64,000 nucleotides of DNA, taken from contig JAGWWS010000008.1 in the NCBI GenBank assembly GCA_018970255.1, positions 1 to 64,000 on the forward strand, read 5' to 3'. The notes beneath the pieces are model-generated. The model was not told the origin of the DNA. It saw only the letters and a list, made by a program, of their open reading frames with translations, and ran no database searches. Origin of the DNA: Verrucomicrobiota bacterium (lineage in GTDB: Bacteria; Verrucomicrobiota; Verrucomicrobiia; Chthoniobacterales; Terrimicrobiaceae). Within the stretch, counting starts at the first letter, position 1, and the number at the start of each line of letters is the position of its first letter. Below, in pieces: positions 14,875 to 23,755 of the stretch. The translations under genes were made by a program, and so were the position numbers.

Positions 14875-16026
14875 TTAACCTCTCAATTCCTGATAGACCG
14901 CCCGCACCAGGGAGAGACACCTCTCCCCCGGCAGCACGCCCCCCTCCATGCGGTTCATCACATAGGCGAAGCCGATTTCATTCTGCGGATCGGCGAACAC
15001 CACGCTGCCCCCCGCGCCGGCATGACCAAAGGCTCCAGCCTCCGGACCAAAAGACTGCCGCAACTTGACTCCATCCCCATCGAGCGGATCCAGCGAAAAC
15101 CCGCAGGAGAAAGCCATCCGCCTCCGAAGCACCTTGTCAAACCCGTCCACGACTCGCTCCGCGATCCAACTCATCGCCTCACTCCCGAAGAACCGCCGAC
15201 CATTCCAGTCCCCACCCGCAGCCAGCATCGCATGGAATTCCGCCAAGGCCCTTGCCGTCCCGATCCCGCCCATCGCGGGCAGGCACGCCCCACGCACCTC
15301 CGCTTGGTTCATCGCGGAAATAGCGCCGAGGCCCTTGGGGCTTGAGAACGCCCGCCGGGCCAGCGAACCCGCATCCGCGAACGCGCGCAAAAACTCTTTG
15401 TCCTCCTCGCCACCCGCAGGTGCCTTTGGAGCGATCACATCGGCGATGCGAGATTGTTCCTCATCCGGAACTCCAATCCAAAAATCCAAACCCATCGGTC
15501 CCGCAAAAACCCGCCGCCAGTAGTCACCGAGCGGCTCCCCGCCCGACAACCTCCGGACCATCTCGTCCAAAAAAAATCCAAACACCCTCGGGCTGTATGC
15601 CGGCCCCTCGCCCACCGGAACCAGCGGCCTCTGGGACTCGATCGCCACCACCACCGCTTCGCGGTCCATCATTTCCGGCACAGGCCCGTCCAAGGCGCAA
15701 AGCCCCGCGCAATGCGACATCACTTGCCGGACCGTCACGCGATCTTTGCCAGCACCGGCAAATTCCGGCCACACATCCGCCACGCGCAAATCCGGTCCCA
15801 CCCCCCGCTCCTGCAGGGCATGCAGCAGGCAGGCTGAAGCCGGCGCCTTCGTGGCGGACCACACCAGCACCGGCGTATCGCGCCTCCACTCACGCTCCCC
15901 GGTGGCATCCGCAAATCCCCCGAAGAAATCTGCCAACTCCACCCCGCGGTGGAAAACGCAAACCGCCGCCCCCGCCTCCAGCCCTGCCGAAAAATTCGCG
16001 CCGAACGCCTCCCGCAGTGCCCTCAC
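14875..16026 (-). CDS. serine hydrolase, beta-lactamase class C / esterase type
   Basis: A 383-residue protein with the SxxK motif S57-A-T-K60 ('LVWSATKAPAS'), a Tyr-Ser pair in 'GPAYSPRVFGFFLDEM', and 'HAGAGG' in place of KTG, as in EstB-like carboxylesterases. No signal peptide is seen, so an intracellular esterase is more likely than an antibiotic-degrading enzyme. It overlaps the upstream TPR gene by 4 nt. Confidence 0.82.
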   Translation of the reverse strand: MRALREAFGANFSAGLEAGAAVCVFHRGVELADFFGGFADATGEREWRRDTPVLVWSATKAPASACLLHALQERGVGPDLRVADVWPEFAGAGKDRVTVRQVMSHCAGLCALDGPVPEMMDREAVVVAIESQRPLVPVGEGPAYSPRVFGFFLDEMVRRLSGGEPLGDYWRRVFAGPMGLDFWIGVPDEEQSRIADVIAPKAPAGGEEDKEFLRAFADAGSLARRAFSSPKGLGAISAMNQAEVRGACLPAMGGIGTARALAEFHAMLAAGGDWNGRRFFGSEAMSWIAERVVDGFDKVLRRRMAFSCGFSLDPLDGDGVKLRQSFGPEAGAFGHAGAGGSVVFADPQNEIGFAYVMNRMEGGVLPGERCLSLVRAVYQELRG

Positions 16027-16490
16027 AGCCTGTCGCGGATCACCGTCAAATCGGGGTCGAGCCTCGCGATCTCGCGGAACTTGTCGTCCATCACGAAGCT
16101 GGTCTTCACATAGTCCATCGCCGTGTCGAGGTCACCGAGCACCGCGCTGTAGCAGGCCAGGTTGTAGAAATAGGTCGCCTCCTCCTCGAGCGCCGCCGGT
16201 CCGCTCAGGAGCAGGTCCCTCGCCTCCGCGGTCTTCCCCCGCTCGTGCAGGCAAAACGCCCCGTGGATGTATCCTGCGATGTGCTCCGGATAAAGCTCGC
16301 GCAGCCTCGAGCACGCCGCCATGGCCTCGTCCCACCGCTGCGACCTCATCAAAATGAAAAGCCGCAGCTGCATTGCCTGCTCGCACTCGCGCTCCCCGCC
16401 CGGCAGCGAATCGAGCTCCGCCAGCGCATCACCCGGCATATCGAGTTCGATGTATCCCTGCGCCGCGGTCAGCGAGCGTTCCAATGACAT
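16023..16490 (-). CDS. TPR-like protein
   Basis: A 155-residue soluble protein with three or so tetratricopeptide-like helix pairs ('AQGYIELDMPGDALAELDSL', 'DEAMAACSRLRELYPEHIAG', 'YFYNLACYSAVLGDLDTAMD'). Such folds mediate protein-protein contacts. It is encoded directly before the serine hydrolase with a 4-nt overlap; divergent to argA. No specific role visible. Confidence 0.75.
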   Translation of the reverse strand: MSLERSLTAAQGYIELDMPGDALAELDSLPGGERECEQAMQLRLFILMRSQRWDEAMAACSRLRELYPEHIAGYIHGAFCLHERGKTAEARDLLLSGPAALEEEATYFYNLACYSAVLGDLDTAMDYVKTSFVMDDKFREIARLDPDLTVIRDRL

Positions 16491-16583
16491 GGCCGCAAGC
16501 TACCGCCCGCCCGCCGCCCGGATCAACCGCGATATTTTCCCTGTGTCCCCGCGCCTGCATCTGCTAATGCAGCGCCCGGCGAA

Positions 16584-17870
16584 ATGAACGTCTCCGACCT
16601 CCGCGAAATCCTCCAATATGTCCCCCTCTTCCGCGAACGCGCATTCGTCGTGGCTGTCGACGGCGAGGTGGCCGGCTCGGAAAATTTCCAAAACCTGCTG
16701 CTCGACCTCGCGGTGCTGCGCTCGCTGAGCATCAAGGTCGTCCTCGTCCACGGCGCAAGCCACCAGATCCAGCAACTCGCCCGCGAGCGGAAGGTCTCCA
16801 TCACGAACTCCGACGGCATCGGCATCACCGACATGCCGACCCTCCAAGTCAGCATCGACGCCGCCATCCGCCTCACGAACGAAATCATGGAGGGCCTCTC
16901 CTCCGTGGACCTCCGCGCCGCCTACATCAACGCCATCATCGCCCACCCGGCCGGCATCCTCGGCGGCGTGGACCAGCAATACACCGGCAAGGTCGAGCGC
17001 GTGGACACCAAGGCCCTCAAGCTCCTCCTCGACGAAGGCATCGTGCCGGTCGTCCCCCCGCTCGGCTTCGATGGCGAGGGCCGCACCTACCGCGTCAACT
17101 CCGACAGCACCGCGCAGGAGATCGCCGTCGAACTCGGCGCCACGAAAATCCTCTACCTCGCGCCGAACTCCGTTTTCTCCGCGCAACCCGCCATCCCACG
17201 CCAGCTCTCGATCTCCGAAGCCGAGGAACTCGTCAAAAAACGCAAGGCCGACCTGCCCCAGGGCATCCTCTCGAAACTCGACAACGCCGCGAAGGCCTGC
17301 CGCCAGGGCGTCGCCCGCGCCCATGTCCTCAACGGCGGCATGAACGAAGCGCTCCTCAGCGAAGTGTTCAGCCCCGAAGGCATCGGCACGATGGTTTACT
17401 CGAACGAATACCAGCAGATCCGCCGCATCTTCAAAAAGGATGTCCGCGCCGTCACCTCGCTCATCCGCCAATCGGTCCAGAACGAGGAACTCGTGCGCCG
17501 CACGCGCTCGGAAATCCTCGAGCGGCTGGGCGACTATTGGCTCCTCGAGATCGACCGCACGCCCGTGGCCTGCGTCGCGATGCACCTCTACCCGGAAGAG
17601 TCCGCCGCGGAACTCGCCTGCCTCCATGTCGGCAAGGCCCACGAAAACCAGGGCTACGGCCGCAAGCTCATGGCTTTCGTCGAGAACCTCGCCCGCGAGA
17701 AAAATGTGAAGAACCTCTTCGCCCTCTCCACGCAGGCCTACAGCTACCTCCAGCAAAAGGGCGGCTTCGCCACGGCGGACCCCTCCATCCTCCCTGCCGC
17801 CCGCCTCGCGAAATACGAAGAGAGCGCCCGCAACTCCGTCGTGCTCGTCAAATCGCTCCGCCCCGCCTGA
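16584..17870 (+). CDS. argA: amino-acid N-acetyltransferase (N-acetylglutamate synthase)
   Basis: A 428-residue cytoplasmic enzyme for the first step of arginine synthesis (glutamate plus acetyl-CoA). The amino-acid-kinase fold occupies ~1-290 ('KVVLVHGASHQIQQLARER', 'RVNSDSTAQEIAVELGATKI'). A GNAT acetyltransferase domain fills ~300-428 ('LHVGKAHENQGYGRKLMAFV' is the acetyl-CoA loop). This two-domain architecture and length fit classical ArgA. It stands alone among arginine genes here. Confidence 0.92.
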   Translation: MNVSDLREILQYVPLFRERAFVVAVDGEVAGSENFQNLLLDLAVLRSLSIKVVLVHGASHQIQQLARERKVSITNSDGIGITDMPTLQVSIDAAIRLTNEIMEGLSSVDLRAAYINAIIAHPAGILGGVDQQYTGKVERVDTKALKLLLDEGIVPVVPPLGFDGEGRTYRVNSDSTAQEIAVELGATKILYLAPNSVFSAQPAIPRQLSISEAEELVKKRKADLPQGILSKLDNAAKACRQGVARAHVLNGGMNEALLSEVFSPEGIGTMVYSNEYQQIRRIFKKDVRAVTSLIRQSVQNEELVRRTRSEILERLGDYWLLEIDRTPVACVAMHLYPEESAAELACLHVGKAHENQGYGRKLMAFVENLAREKNVKNLFALSTQAYSYLQQKGGFATADPSILPAARLAKYEESARNSVVLVKSLRPA

Positions 17871-17876
17871 TCCTCA

Positions 17877-19421
17877 ATGGAAGGCATCCACACGCACTTC
17901 CTGTGGATCGATTGGGCGGTCCTCTTCGCCTACCTCGCGCTCACCACCTGGATCGGCCACGCCCTCCGCGGCTCGCAGGCCACGATGAAGGATTTCTTCC
18001 TCGCCGGCCGCTCGCTCCCCTGGCCGGCCGTCACCGGCTCCATCGTCGCCACCGAAATCAGCGCCATCACTTTCGTCGGGGTCCCCGGCATGGTCTTCGC
18101 GGCGAACGGCGACTTCACCTACCTCCAATGGGGCGTCGGCTCCATCCTCGCCCGCGTCATCGTGGGCATCTGGTTCGTGAAGGTTTTCTACGAGCGCGGC
18201 ATTTTCAGCCCCTACGACTACATGCAGCAACGCCTCGGCCCCGGCGCGCGCACGCTCACCACCTGGCTCTTCTTCGTTAGCTCGGTCCTCGGGCAAAGCG
18301 TCCGCCTGCTTGTCACGGCGCTCATCCTCTGGACCGTCACCGGCCTCCCGTTCGAATGGTGCATCGCCATCATTGGCGTCTTCGCGGTCCTCTGGACCCT
18401 CATGGGCGGAATGACCACCGTCATCTGGACCGATGTGATCCAATTTTTCGTCTTCATCGGCGGCGGCGCGCTGGCACTCACCGTGATGGTTTTCCAAGTG
18501 GACGGCGGCTTCGCGGAAATCCTCCGCTCGGCCGGCGAGGCCGGAAAACTCCGGGTCCTCGACCTCTCCACGAACCCCAATGTCCAATTCACCCTGTGGG
18601 TCGGCCTCATCGCCATGCCGTTCCAGAACCTCGCCGCTTTCGGAACCGACCAACTCAACGCCCAGCGCATGTTCTGCTGCCGCTCCGCATCGGACGCCTC
18701 GAAAGCCATCATCGCCAGCAGCATTTCCCTCCTCGTCACCGTGCTCATGCTTTTCGTCGGGGCGGCCCTCTTCGCCTACTACGCCCAGCACCCGCCATCC
18801 CCCGCCGAAGCCGCGCAATTCGCGAAAGACCCAGACTCGGTCTTCCCCGTCTGGATCACCACCGTCCTGCCCCCCGGCCTCACCGGCCTCATCCTCGCGG
18901 GCGCCTTCGCCGCCGCCATCTCGAGCCTCGACTCCGCCCTCGCCGCCCTCGCGCAAACCACCCTCTCGCTTGTCCACGCCAAGGAGGGTATCGAAAACAC
19001 CGACCAGAAAAAACTCGTCCGCCAATCCCGCATCGCCGTCACCGCCTGGGGCGCCGCCCTCATCCTCGTGGCCATCGGCCTTCAAGCCGTCCGCGGCGAG
19101 ATCAACCTCCTCAGCCTCGCCTTCGGCATGGTCACCTACACCTACGGCCCGCTGCTCGGCGCATTCCTCCTCGCGCTCAGCCCCATCCAGCGGGACATCC
19201 GCGGCGTCCTCATCGGCTCCGCCATTTCCATCCTCCTCGTCCTTTTGGCCCGGCCGGACCTCTACAACATCCTCTCCGCACTCCACCTCATCACCCCCGA
19301 GCAAGCCCTCGCCTGGCGCCCGCAAGTCAACTTCGCCTGGCTCTACCCCGCCACCTGCCTCCTCACGCTCGGCTGCGGCATCCTCCTCGGTAAAAAAACC
19401 ACCCGTTCCGCTTCGGCCTGA
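17877..19421 (+). CDS. sodium:solute symporter (SSS family)
   Basis: A 514-residue inner-membrane protein with about 13 hydrophobic segments. Family signatures: 'KDFFLAGRSLPWPAVTGSIVATEISAITFVGVPG' near the N-terminus and 'LILAGAFAAAISSLDSALAALAQTT' in the middle, the conserved Na+-site region. It imports an unknown solute with sodium. It begins 6 bp after argA and so may share its transcript. Confidence 0.9.
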   Translation: MEGIHTHFLWIDWAVLFAYLALTTWIGHALRGSQATMKDFFLAGRSLPWPAVTGSIVATEISAITFVGVPGMVFAANGDFTYLQWGVGSILARVIVGIWFVKVFYERGIFSPYDYMQQRLGPGARTLTTWLFFVSSVLGQSVRLLVTALILWTVTGLPFEWCIAIIGVFAVLWTLMGGMTTVIWTDVIQFFVFIGGGALALTVMVFQVDGGFAEILRSAGEAGKLRVLDLSTNPNVQFTLWVGLIAMPFQNLAAFGTDQLNAQRMFCCRSASDASKAIIASSISLLVTVLMLFVGAALFAYYAQHPPSPAEAAQFAKDPDSVFPVWITTVLPPGLTGLILAGAFAAAISSLDSALAALAQTTLSLVHAKEGIENTDQKKLVRQSRIAVTAWGAALILVAIGLQAVRGEINLLSLAFGMVTYTYGPLLGAFLLALSPIQRDIRGVLIGSAISILLVLLARPDLYNILSALHLITPEQALAWRPQVNFAWLYPATCLLTLGCGILLGKKTTRSASA

Positions 19422-19490
19422 CCGAGCGGCAGTTCGACACCGCCAGAATTCATTTCGCGCCGCCCCGCGTTCGTGTTTACTCGAGCGCGT

Positions 19491-20405
19491 ATGGAGAATG
19501 TCATCATCGTCGGCACCGGCTGCGCCGGGCTCACGGCCGCCATTTACACCGCACGCGCCAACCTCTCGCCGCTCGTCCTCGAGGGGCGCCTGCCCGGCGG
19601 CCAGCTCACCACCACCACCGCCGTGGAAAATTTCCCGGGGTTCCCGGATGGGGTGGACGGCCCCGACCTCATCCAGCGCATGCACCAGCAGGCGGAAAAA
19701 TTCGGCGCGCGGTTCCAGTTCGGCACGGTGGAGGAATTCCAATCCGGCAAGCCGCACCGGCTCAAAGTGGACGGCGCTTGGCTCGAAACCAAGGCGCTCA
19801 TCATCGCGAGCGGCGCCTCGCCGCGCTACATCGGCATCGAGGGCGAATCGAAACTCATCGGCCACGGGCTCACTTCCTGCGCAACCTGCGACGGCGCATT
19901 CTACCGCGGCGTTCCCGTTTGCGTGGTCGGGGGCGGCGACTCCGCCTGCGAGGAGGCCACATTCCTCACCCGGTTCGCCAGCGAGGTTTACCTCATCCAC
20001 CGCCGCGACTCCCTGCGCGCCTCGAAAATCATGGCGGACCGCGCCCTCTCGAACCCGAAAATCAAACCGGTCTGGAATGCCACCGTCACCGGCTACCTCG
20101 TGGATGCCGCCGGCGAGGTCGAGGGCGTAAAACTCCGCAACACCAAGGACGGTTCCGAATCCGAACTCGCCCTCAAATGCGTCTTCGTCGCCATCGGGCA
20201 CGAGCCGAACACCGCCGCATTCCGCCAAGCGCTCGAAACCGATTCCAACGGCTACCTTGTCCAAAAAACCGGCACCCGCACGAATGTCGAAGGCGTCTTT
20301 GCCGCGGGCGATGTCGCCGACCATGTCTACCGCCAGGCGATCACCGCCGCCGGACAGGGATGCGCCGCCGCGATCGACGCCGAACGCTGGCTTGCCGATT
20401 CCTAA
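19491..20405 (+). CDS. trxB: thioredoxin reductase
   Basis: A 304-residue flavoenzyme passing electrons from NADPH to thioredoxin. The FAD motif VGTGCAG sits at the N-terminus, redox pair C130-A-T-C133 and NADPH motif GGGDSACEEA follow, and a second FAD block 'GVFAAGDVAD' is near the end. The start is set at ATG 19491 because the family begins right before the first beta strand; an in-frame ATG 6 codons upstream adds unrelated residues. Confidence 0.94.
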   Translation: MENVIIVGTGCAGLTAAIYTARANLSPLVLEGRLPGGQLTTTTAVENFPGFPDGVDGPDLIQRMHQQAEKFGARFQFGTVEEFQSGKPHRLKVDGAWLETKALIIASGASPRYIGIEGESKLIGHGLTSCATCDGAFYRGVPVCVVGGGDSACEEATFLTRFASEVYLIHRRDSLRASKIMADRALSNPKIKPVWNATVTGYLVDAAGEVEGVKLRNTKDGSESELALKCVFVAIGHEPNTAAFRQALETDSNGYLVQKTGTRTNVEGVFAAGDVADHVYRQAITAAGQGCAAAIDAERWLADS

Positions 20406-20417
20406 AACCCAACCCGT

Positions 20418-21614
20418 TTGCAAAAACCTGCACAGCGCCCGCTGGCGATTTGCGACCTGACGCAATTCTACTCGCCCGTCAGCGGCGGCATCCGCCGCTA
20501 CATCGAGCAAAAGAGCGCCTACCTCCGCCGCCAGCGCCCGGATTGCCGCCACATCATCATCGTCCCCGGCGAAAAAACCGAGGCCTTCGAGGACGGCCCC
20601 GTCCGGTTCCACACCATCGCCTCGCAACTCGTCTCGCGCACTTCGCGCTACCGCCTGCTGACGAAACTCCACATCGTCGAGGAAATCCTCGAGGCAGAGC
20701 GCCCGGACATCATCGAATCCGGCGACCCCTACCAGGTCGCATGGAAAGCCGTCGCCTCCGGCCGCGGGCTCGATATCCCGGTGGTCGGCTTTTACCACTC
20801 GCATTTTCCCGAGGCCGTCCTGCGCACCGTGGAAAAATTCGCCGGTCCGCTCGCCGTCGCGATTGTGACCGAGATTTGCAAAAAGTATGTCACCACGCTC
20901 TACAACCACTTCGAAGCCACATTCGTGCCGAGCCCGGTCCTTGCCCGCTTGCTGACTGGCTGGGGCGTGGAGAACACCCACACCGTCGACCTCGGCGTGG
21001 ACGATACGGTGTTCCGCCCCGACATCGACGACCGCGCCGCCACGCGCACCAAATTCGGCATCCCCGCCGGAGCGCCCCTCCTGCTCTATGTCGGCCGCCT
21101 CGCCCCGGAAAAAAATGTCCAAACGCTTTTCGACGCCTTCACGCTTTTGAAAAAAAATTCCCCCCTAGACTGGCAACTCCTCTGCCTCGGCGACGGCACC
21201 CGCCGCTCCGCTCTGCTGGAACTGAAGGGGGAAGCCAGCGGGGTCCACTGGATGCCGTTTTGTTCGAACCCCGCCGAACTTTCCGCCATTTACCGCAGCG
21301 CTGACCTTTTCGTGCACCCCAGCGTGCAGGAAACCTTCGGCCTCGTAACGCTCGAGAGCCAGGCGAGCGGCACGCCGGTGGTTGGAATCCGCGGAAGCTA
21401 CATGGACCGCATCATCTTCACCGATCAAACCCACTGGGCGACGGAAAACACCCCCGCCGCCCTCGCCGAAGCCATCCGCGCGAAATGCCAAACCGACCTC
21501 CGCGCCACCGGGCTCCAAGCCAGCGCCGAAGCCCGTTCGCGCTATTCCTGGAACACTGTTTTCTCGCGCCTCCTCGATGTTTACACCCGCGTCGTAGCGA
21601 ATTACGCGCCCTAA
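20418..21614 (+). CDS. glycosyltransferase, GT4 type
   Basis: A 398-residue cytosolic GT-B enzyme, probably using a nucleotide-sugar to extend a glycolipid or glycan. 'SPVSGGIRRYIEQK' near the N-terminus is the acceptor loop, 'LLYVGRLAPEKNVQTLFDAF' opens the donor domain, and 'HPSVQETFGLVTLESQASGTPVV' contains the EX7E pair. The only in-frame start near the domain is TTG 20418, 12 bp after trxB. Confidence 0.88.
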   Translation: MQKPAQRPLAICDLTQFYSPVSGGIRRYIEQKSAYLRRQRPDCRHIIIVPGEKTEAFEDGPVRFHTIASQLVSRTSRYRLLTKLHIVEEILEAERPDIIESGDPYQVAWKAVASGRGLDIPVVGFYHSHFPEAVLRTVEKFAGPLAVAIVTEICKKYVTTLYNHFEATFVPSPVLARLLTGWGVENTHTVDLGVDDTVFRPDIDDRAATRTKFGIPAGAPLLLYVGRLAPEKNVQTLFDAFTLLKKNSPLDWQLLCLGDGTRRSALLELKGEASGVHWMPFCSNPAELSAIYRSADLFVHPSVQETFGLVTLESQASGTPVVGIRGSYMDRIIFTDQTHWATENTPAALAEAIRAKCQTDLRATGLQASAEARSRYSWNTVFSRLLDVYTRVVANYAP

Positions 21615-21631
21615 CCTATTTCGGTGCGACC

Positions 21632-21712
21632 AGGAGGGTCCTGCTTGTCAGGACCGGGGCGGTTTGCGCAAGCACGACAATTCCGGCCCTGACAAGCAGA
21701 GCCCTCCTCGCA
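21632..21712. repeat. REP-like hairpin, two inverted copies (A and B)
   Basis: Copy A (plus) has stem GGTCCTG-CTTGT-CAGGACC at 21637-21655. Copy B (minus) has GGCTCTG-CTTGT-CAGGGCC at 21685-21703. The two also pair with each other into one long hairpin between convergent genes, so this probably works as a two-way terminator. Other copies at 39608, 61108 and 62374 show compensatory stem changes. Confidence 0.8.
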
Positions 21713-21722
21713 AGGCGGTATT

Positions 21723-22487
21723 TCACACCGAACGGAATGCGCCGCGCTGCGCTGTGGGGTCAGTTTCCTTGAGCCGATAGGGAATCCGTTTCGCCCAAAG
21801 CCGCAGGGCTTCCCAGTGGATGAGGAAAATCACCTTCAATGTTACGAAGGGATACTTCAACGCCATCCAAAGGGCATTCGCAGCAGTCAGTTCGAGGCGC
21901 TCGCCTGCGAGGGAACTCAACAAGACTTTTTCCCCGCCCCGATACTCGTCGATGGCAACGCGCAACTTCGCGCCGGGAATGCCGAACCGGAAATCGAACT
22001 CCAAATCCAAATCCGAAAACGGCGAGACATAGTAATCCTTCGGCAGCCTCGCGTGGAACCCGCCGCCATCCGCCACCGGCACCAGATACGGCTTCAGTTC
22101 CCCGAAGGTGTTTCCAACCTGGATGACCGAAACAAGCGGGCGTCCGGCGTCGTTGTAGCAGAAGAACACGGAAATCGGATTGAAGGTGTAGCCGAACAAG
22201 CGCGGGATCGTGAGCAGTTCGACCCGTGCCGGGCGTTCGCCGAATCCTTGGCTTTGAAGAAACGTTTCCAAATTCGCCCGGATGCCCCGCGAGTGGAATT
22301 GGAAGTAATCGCGGTCATCGAGCGAGAAGGCATTCGGCTCGTTCACCCCGAAAAACGGCACCGCCGCACGCACGGCGTCCAGCTCGTCGAGGTCGAGCAG
22401 GAACATGAAAATCCGGTAAACAAAGCCATGCCGCTTCGGCGAAAGCCGCTGGTGCATCACCACGCACTCGTGGATGCAGGAGTTCAC
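21723..22487 (-). CDS. DUF1365 protein
   Basis: 254 residues from GTG 22487, which overlaps the FAD oxidoreductase stop by 4 nt. Family hallmarks: 'MHQRLSPKRHGFVYRIFMFLLDLDEL' and 'LLTIPRLFGYTFNPISVFFCYN'. DUF1365 genes usually sit next to FAD-dependent amine-oxidase-like genes and a cyclopropane-fatty-acid-synthase-like methyltransferase, and are tied to membrane lipid modification. The methyltransferase is not in this window. Biochemical role unknown. Confidence 0.85.
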   Translation of the reverse strand: MNSCIHECVVMHQRLSPKRHGFVYRIFMFLLDLDELDAVRAAVPFFGVNEPNAFSLDDRDYFQFHSRGIRANLETFLQSQGFGERPARVELLTIPRLFGYTFNPISVFFCYNDAGRPLVSVIQVGNTFGELKPYLVPVADGGGFHARLPKDYYVSPFSDLDLEFDFRFGIPGAKLRVAIDEYRGGEKVLLSSLAGERLELTAANALWMALKYPFVTLKVIFLIHWEALRLWAKRIPYRLKETDPTAQRGAFRSV

Positions 22488-23755
22488 TGCCTCAAAATCG
22501 GGCGCATCACCGCGCCGAGGTCCACCGCCGAGGCATAGGCATCCTCGTGGAACCCATACCGGAAATAGCTCCCGCAAAAAAACACGCGCTGCGCCGCCGA
22601 GCGTGTGTTGAGCGATGGCAACCGCTCCTGTGCGCGCATCGCCCCGAGCGTGAAGACCGGATGCTCATAAACCGTCCGATACAAAACTTTCGCGGGGGCG
22701 ATGTCCGCGTCGGCATTGATGGAGACGAAGTAGTTCCGCTTTTTTGAAACCCCCTGCAGCGCGTTCATCCAATAGTGCGTTGTCGCCTGCGTCCCGCCGC
22801 CCTTCGCTTTTGAAACCCGATAGTTCCACGATGCCCAAGCAATTTTTCTGCGGGGCATCACCGATTCGTCCGTGTGCAGGACGGCGGTGTTGCGCTGATA
22901 AGGGAACGCGCCGAGCAACCCGCGTTGCTCCGGGTCGGCATCCGGCAGCATCGCCAATGCCTCGTCCGCGTGCGCAGCGATGACAACACGGTCGAAACGG
23001 AAGGTTCCCCCCGCCTCGGTGGCAACCTCAGCGCCTTCCGCACTACCGCGAACCGCCACGACTTTTTCCGGCAGGCGCACCGGGTCGAATTTCGAGAGCA
23101 ATTTGTCGCGGTAGGATTTCGAACCGCCGGAAACCGTAAACCACGGATGGTGTGTGGTCACACCGAGGAAGCCATGGTTTTGGAAAAAGCGGACGAGGCT
23201 CGCCGCCGGGAATTCCAAAATTTTTCCTGGCTCCGTGGACCAAACCGCCGAGCTCATCGGCACGAGATAGTGCTCGAGGAAATCCGCGCCGAGCCCGTGC
23301 CGGCGGGCGAATTCCGCCAAGGTGCAGTCGAGTTGCGAGGGGTCCGCCAGCGCGCGGCGCGCCACACGGAAGAATTTCAGGATTTGCCAAACGAGCCCGA
23401 GGAACCTCGGGTTCGCGATGTTCCGCCGCTGGGCGAACAGTTTTCCCAAGCCCATGCCGTTGTATTCCAGCCCGTCGGGCAGGTGCTGGACGCTGAAGGA
23501 CATCTCCGCCGGCTGTGTGTCCACGCCGAGTTCCGCAAAGAGCTTCACAAGGTTCGGGTAGGTCGCGTGGTTGAAAACGATGAAGCCGGTGTCGATGGGC
23601 ACCTCCACGCCATCCTCGTCCACCACCACCGTGTTCGTGTGCCCACCGGGGCGTTCGAGTTTTTCGAAGAGTGTGATTTCGGCGTGGTCGCGCAGTTGCC
23701 AAGCCGCACCCATGCCGGCAATCCCGCTGCCGACGATCGCAACGCGCTCCCTCAC
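22484..23755 (-). CDS. FAD-dependent amine-oxidase-like oxidoreductase
   Basis: 423 residues from GTG 23755 (GTGA overlap with the desaturase stop). FAD-binding 'VAIVGSGIAGMGAAWQLRD' is at residues ~3-21 and 'HTNTVVVDEDGVEVPIDTGF' follows; the C-terminus has 'RVFFCGSYFRYGFHEDAY', the second flavin contact. This is the subgroup found with DUF1365 and fatty-acid-modifying enzymes. Together with the upstream desaturase, it probably oxidises or desaturates membrane acyl chains. Confidence 0.87.
   Translation of the reverse strand: MRERVAIVGSGIAGMGAAWQLRDHAEITLFEKLERPGGHTNTVVVDEDGVEVPIDTGFIVFNHATYPNLVKLFAELGVDTQPAEMSFSVQHLPDGLEYNGMGLGKLFAQRRNIANPRFLGLVWQILKFFRVARRALADPSQLDCTLAEFARRHGLGADFLEHYLVPMSSAVWSTEPGKILEFPAASLVRFFQNHGFLGVTTHHPWFTVSGGSKSYRDKLLSKFDPVRLPEKVVAVRGSAEGAEVATEAGGTFRFDRVVIAAHADEALAMLPDADPEQRGLLGAFPYQRNTAVLHTDESVMPRRKIAWASWNYRVSKAKGGGTQATTHYWMNALQGVSKKRNYFVSINADADIAPAKVLYRTVYEHPVFTLGAMRAQERLPSLNTRSAAQRVFFCGSYFRYGFHEDAYASAVDLGAVMRPILRQ

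Noticed and set aside
17874-21122. 1082-codon open frame on the minus strand
   Set aside because: It lies opposite the symporter, trxB and the glycosyltransferase, all clear genes. Long antisense frames are expected with this GC-rich codon use and the translation has no domain sense.
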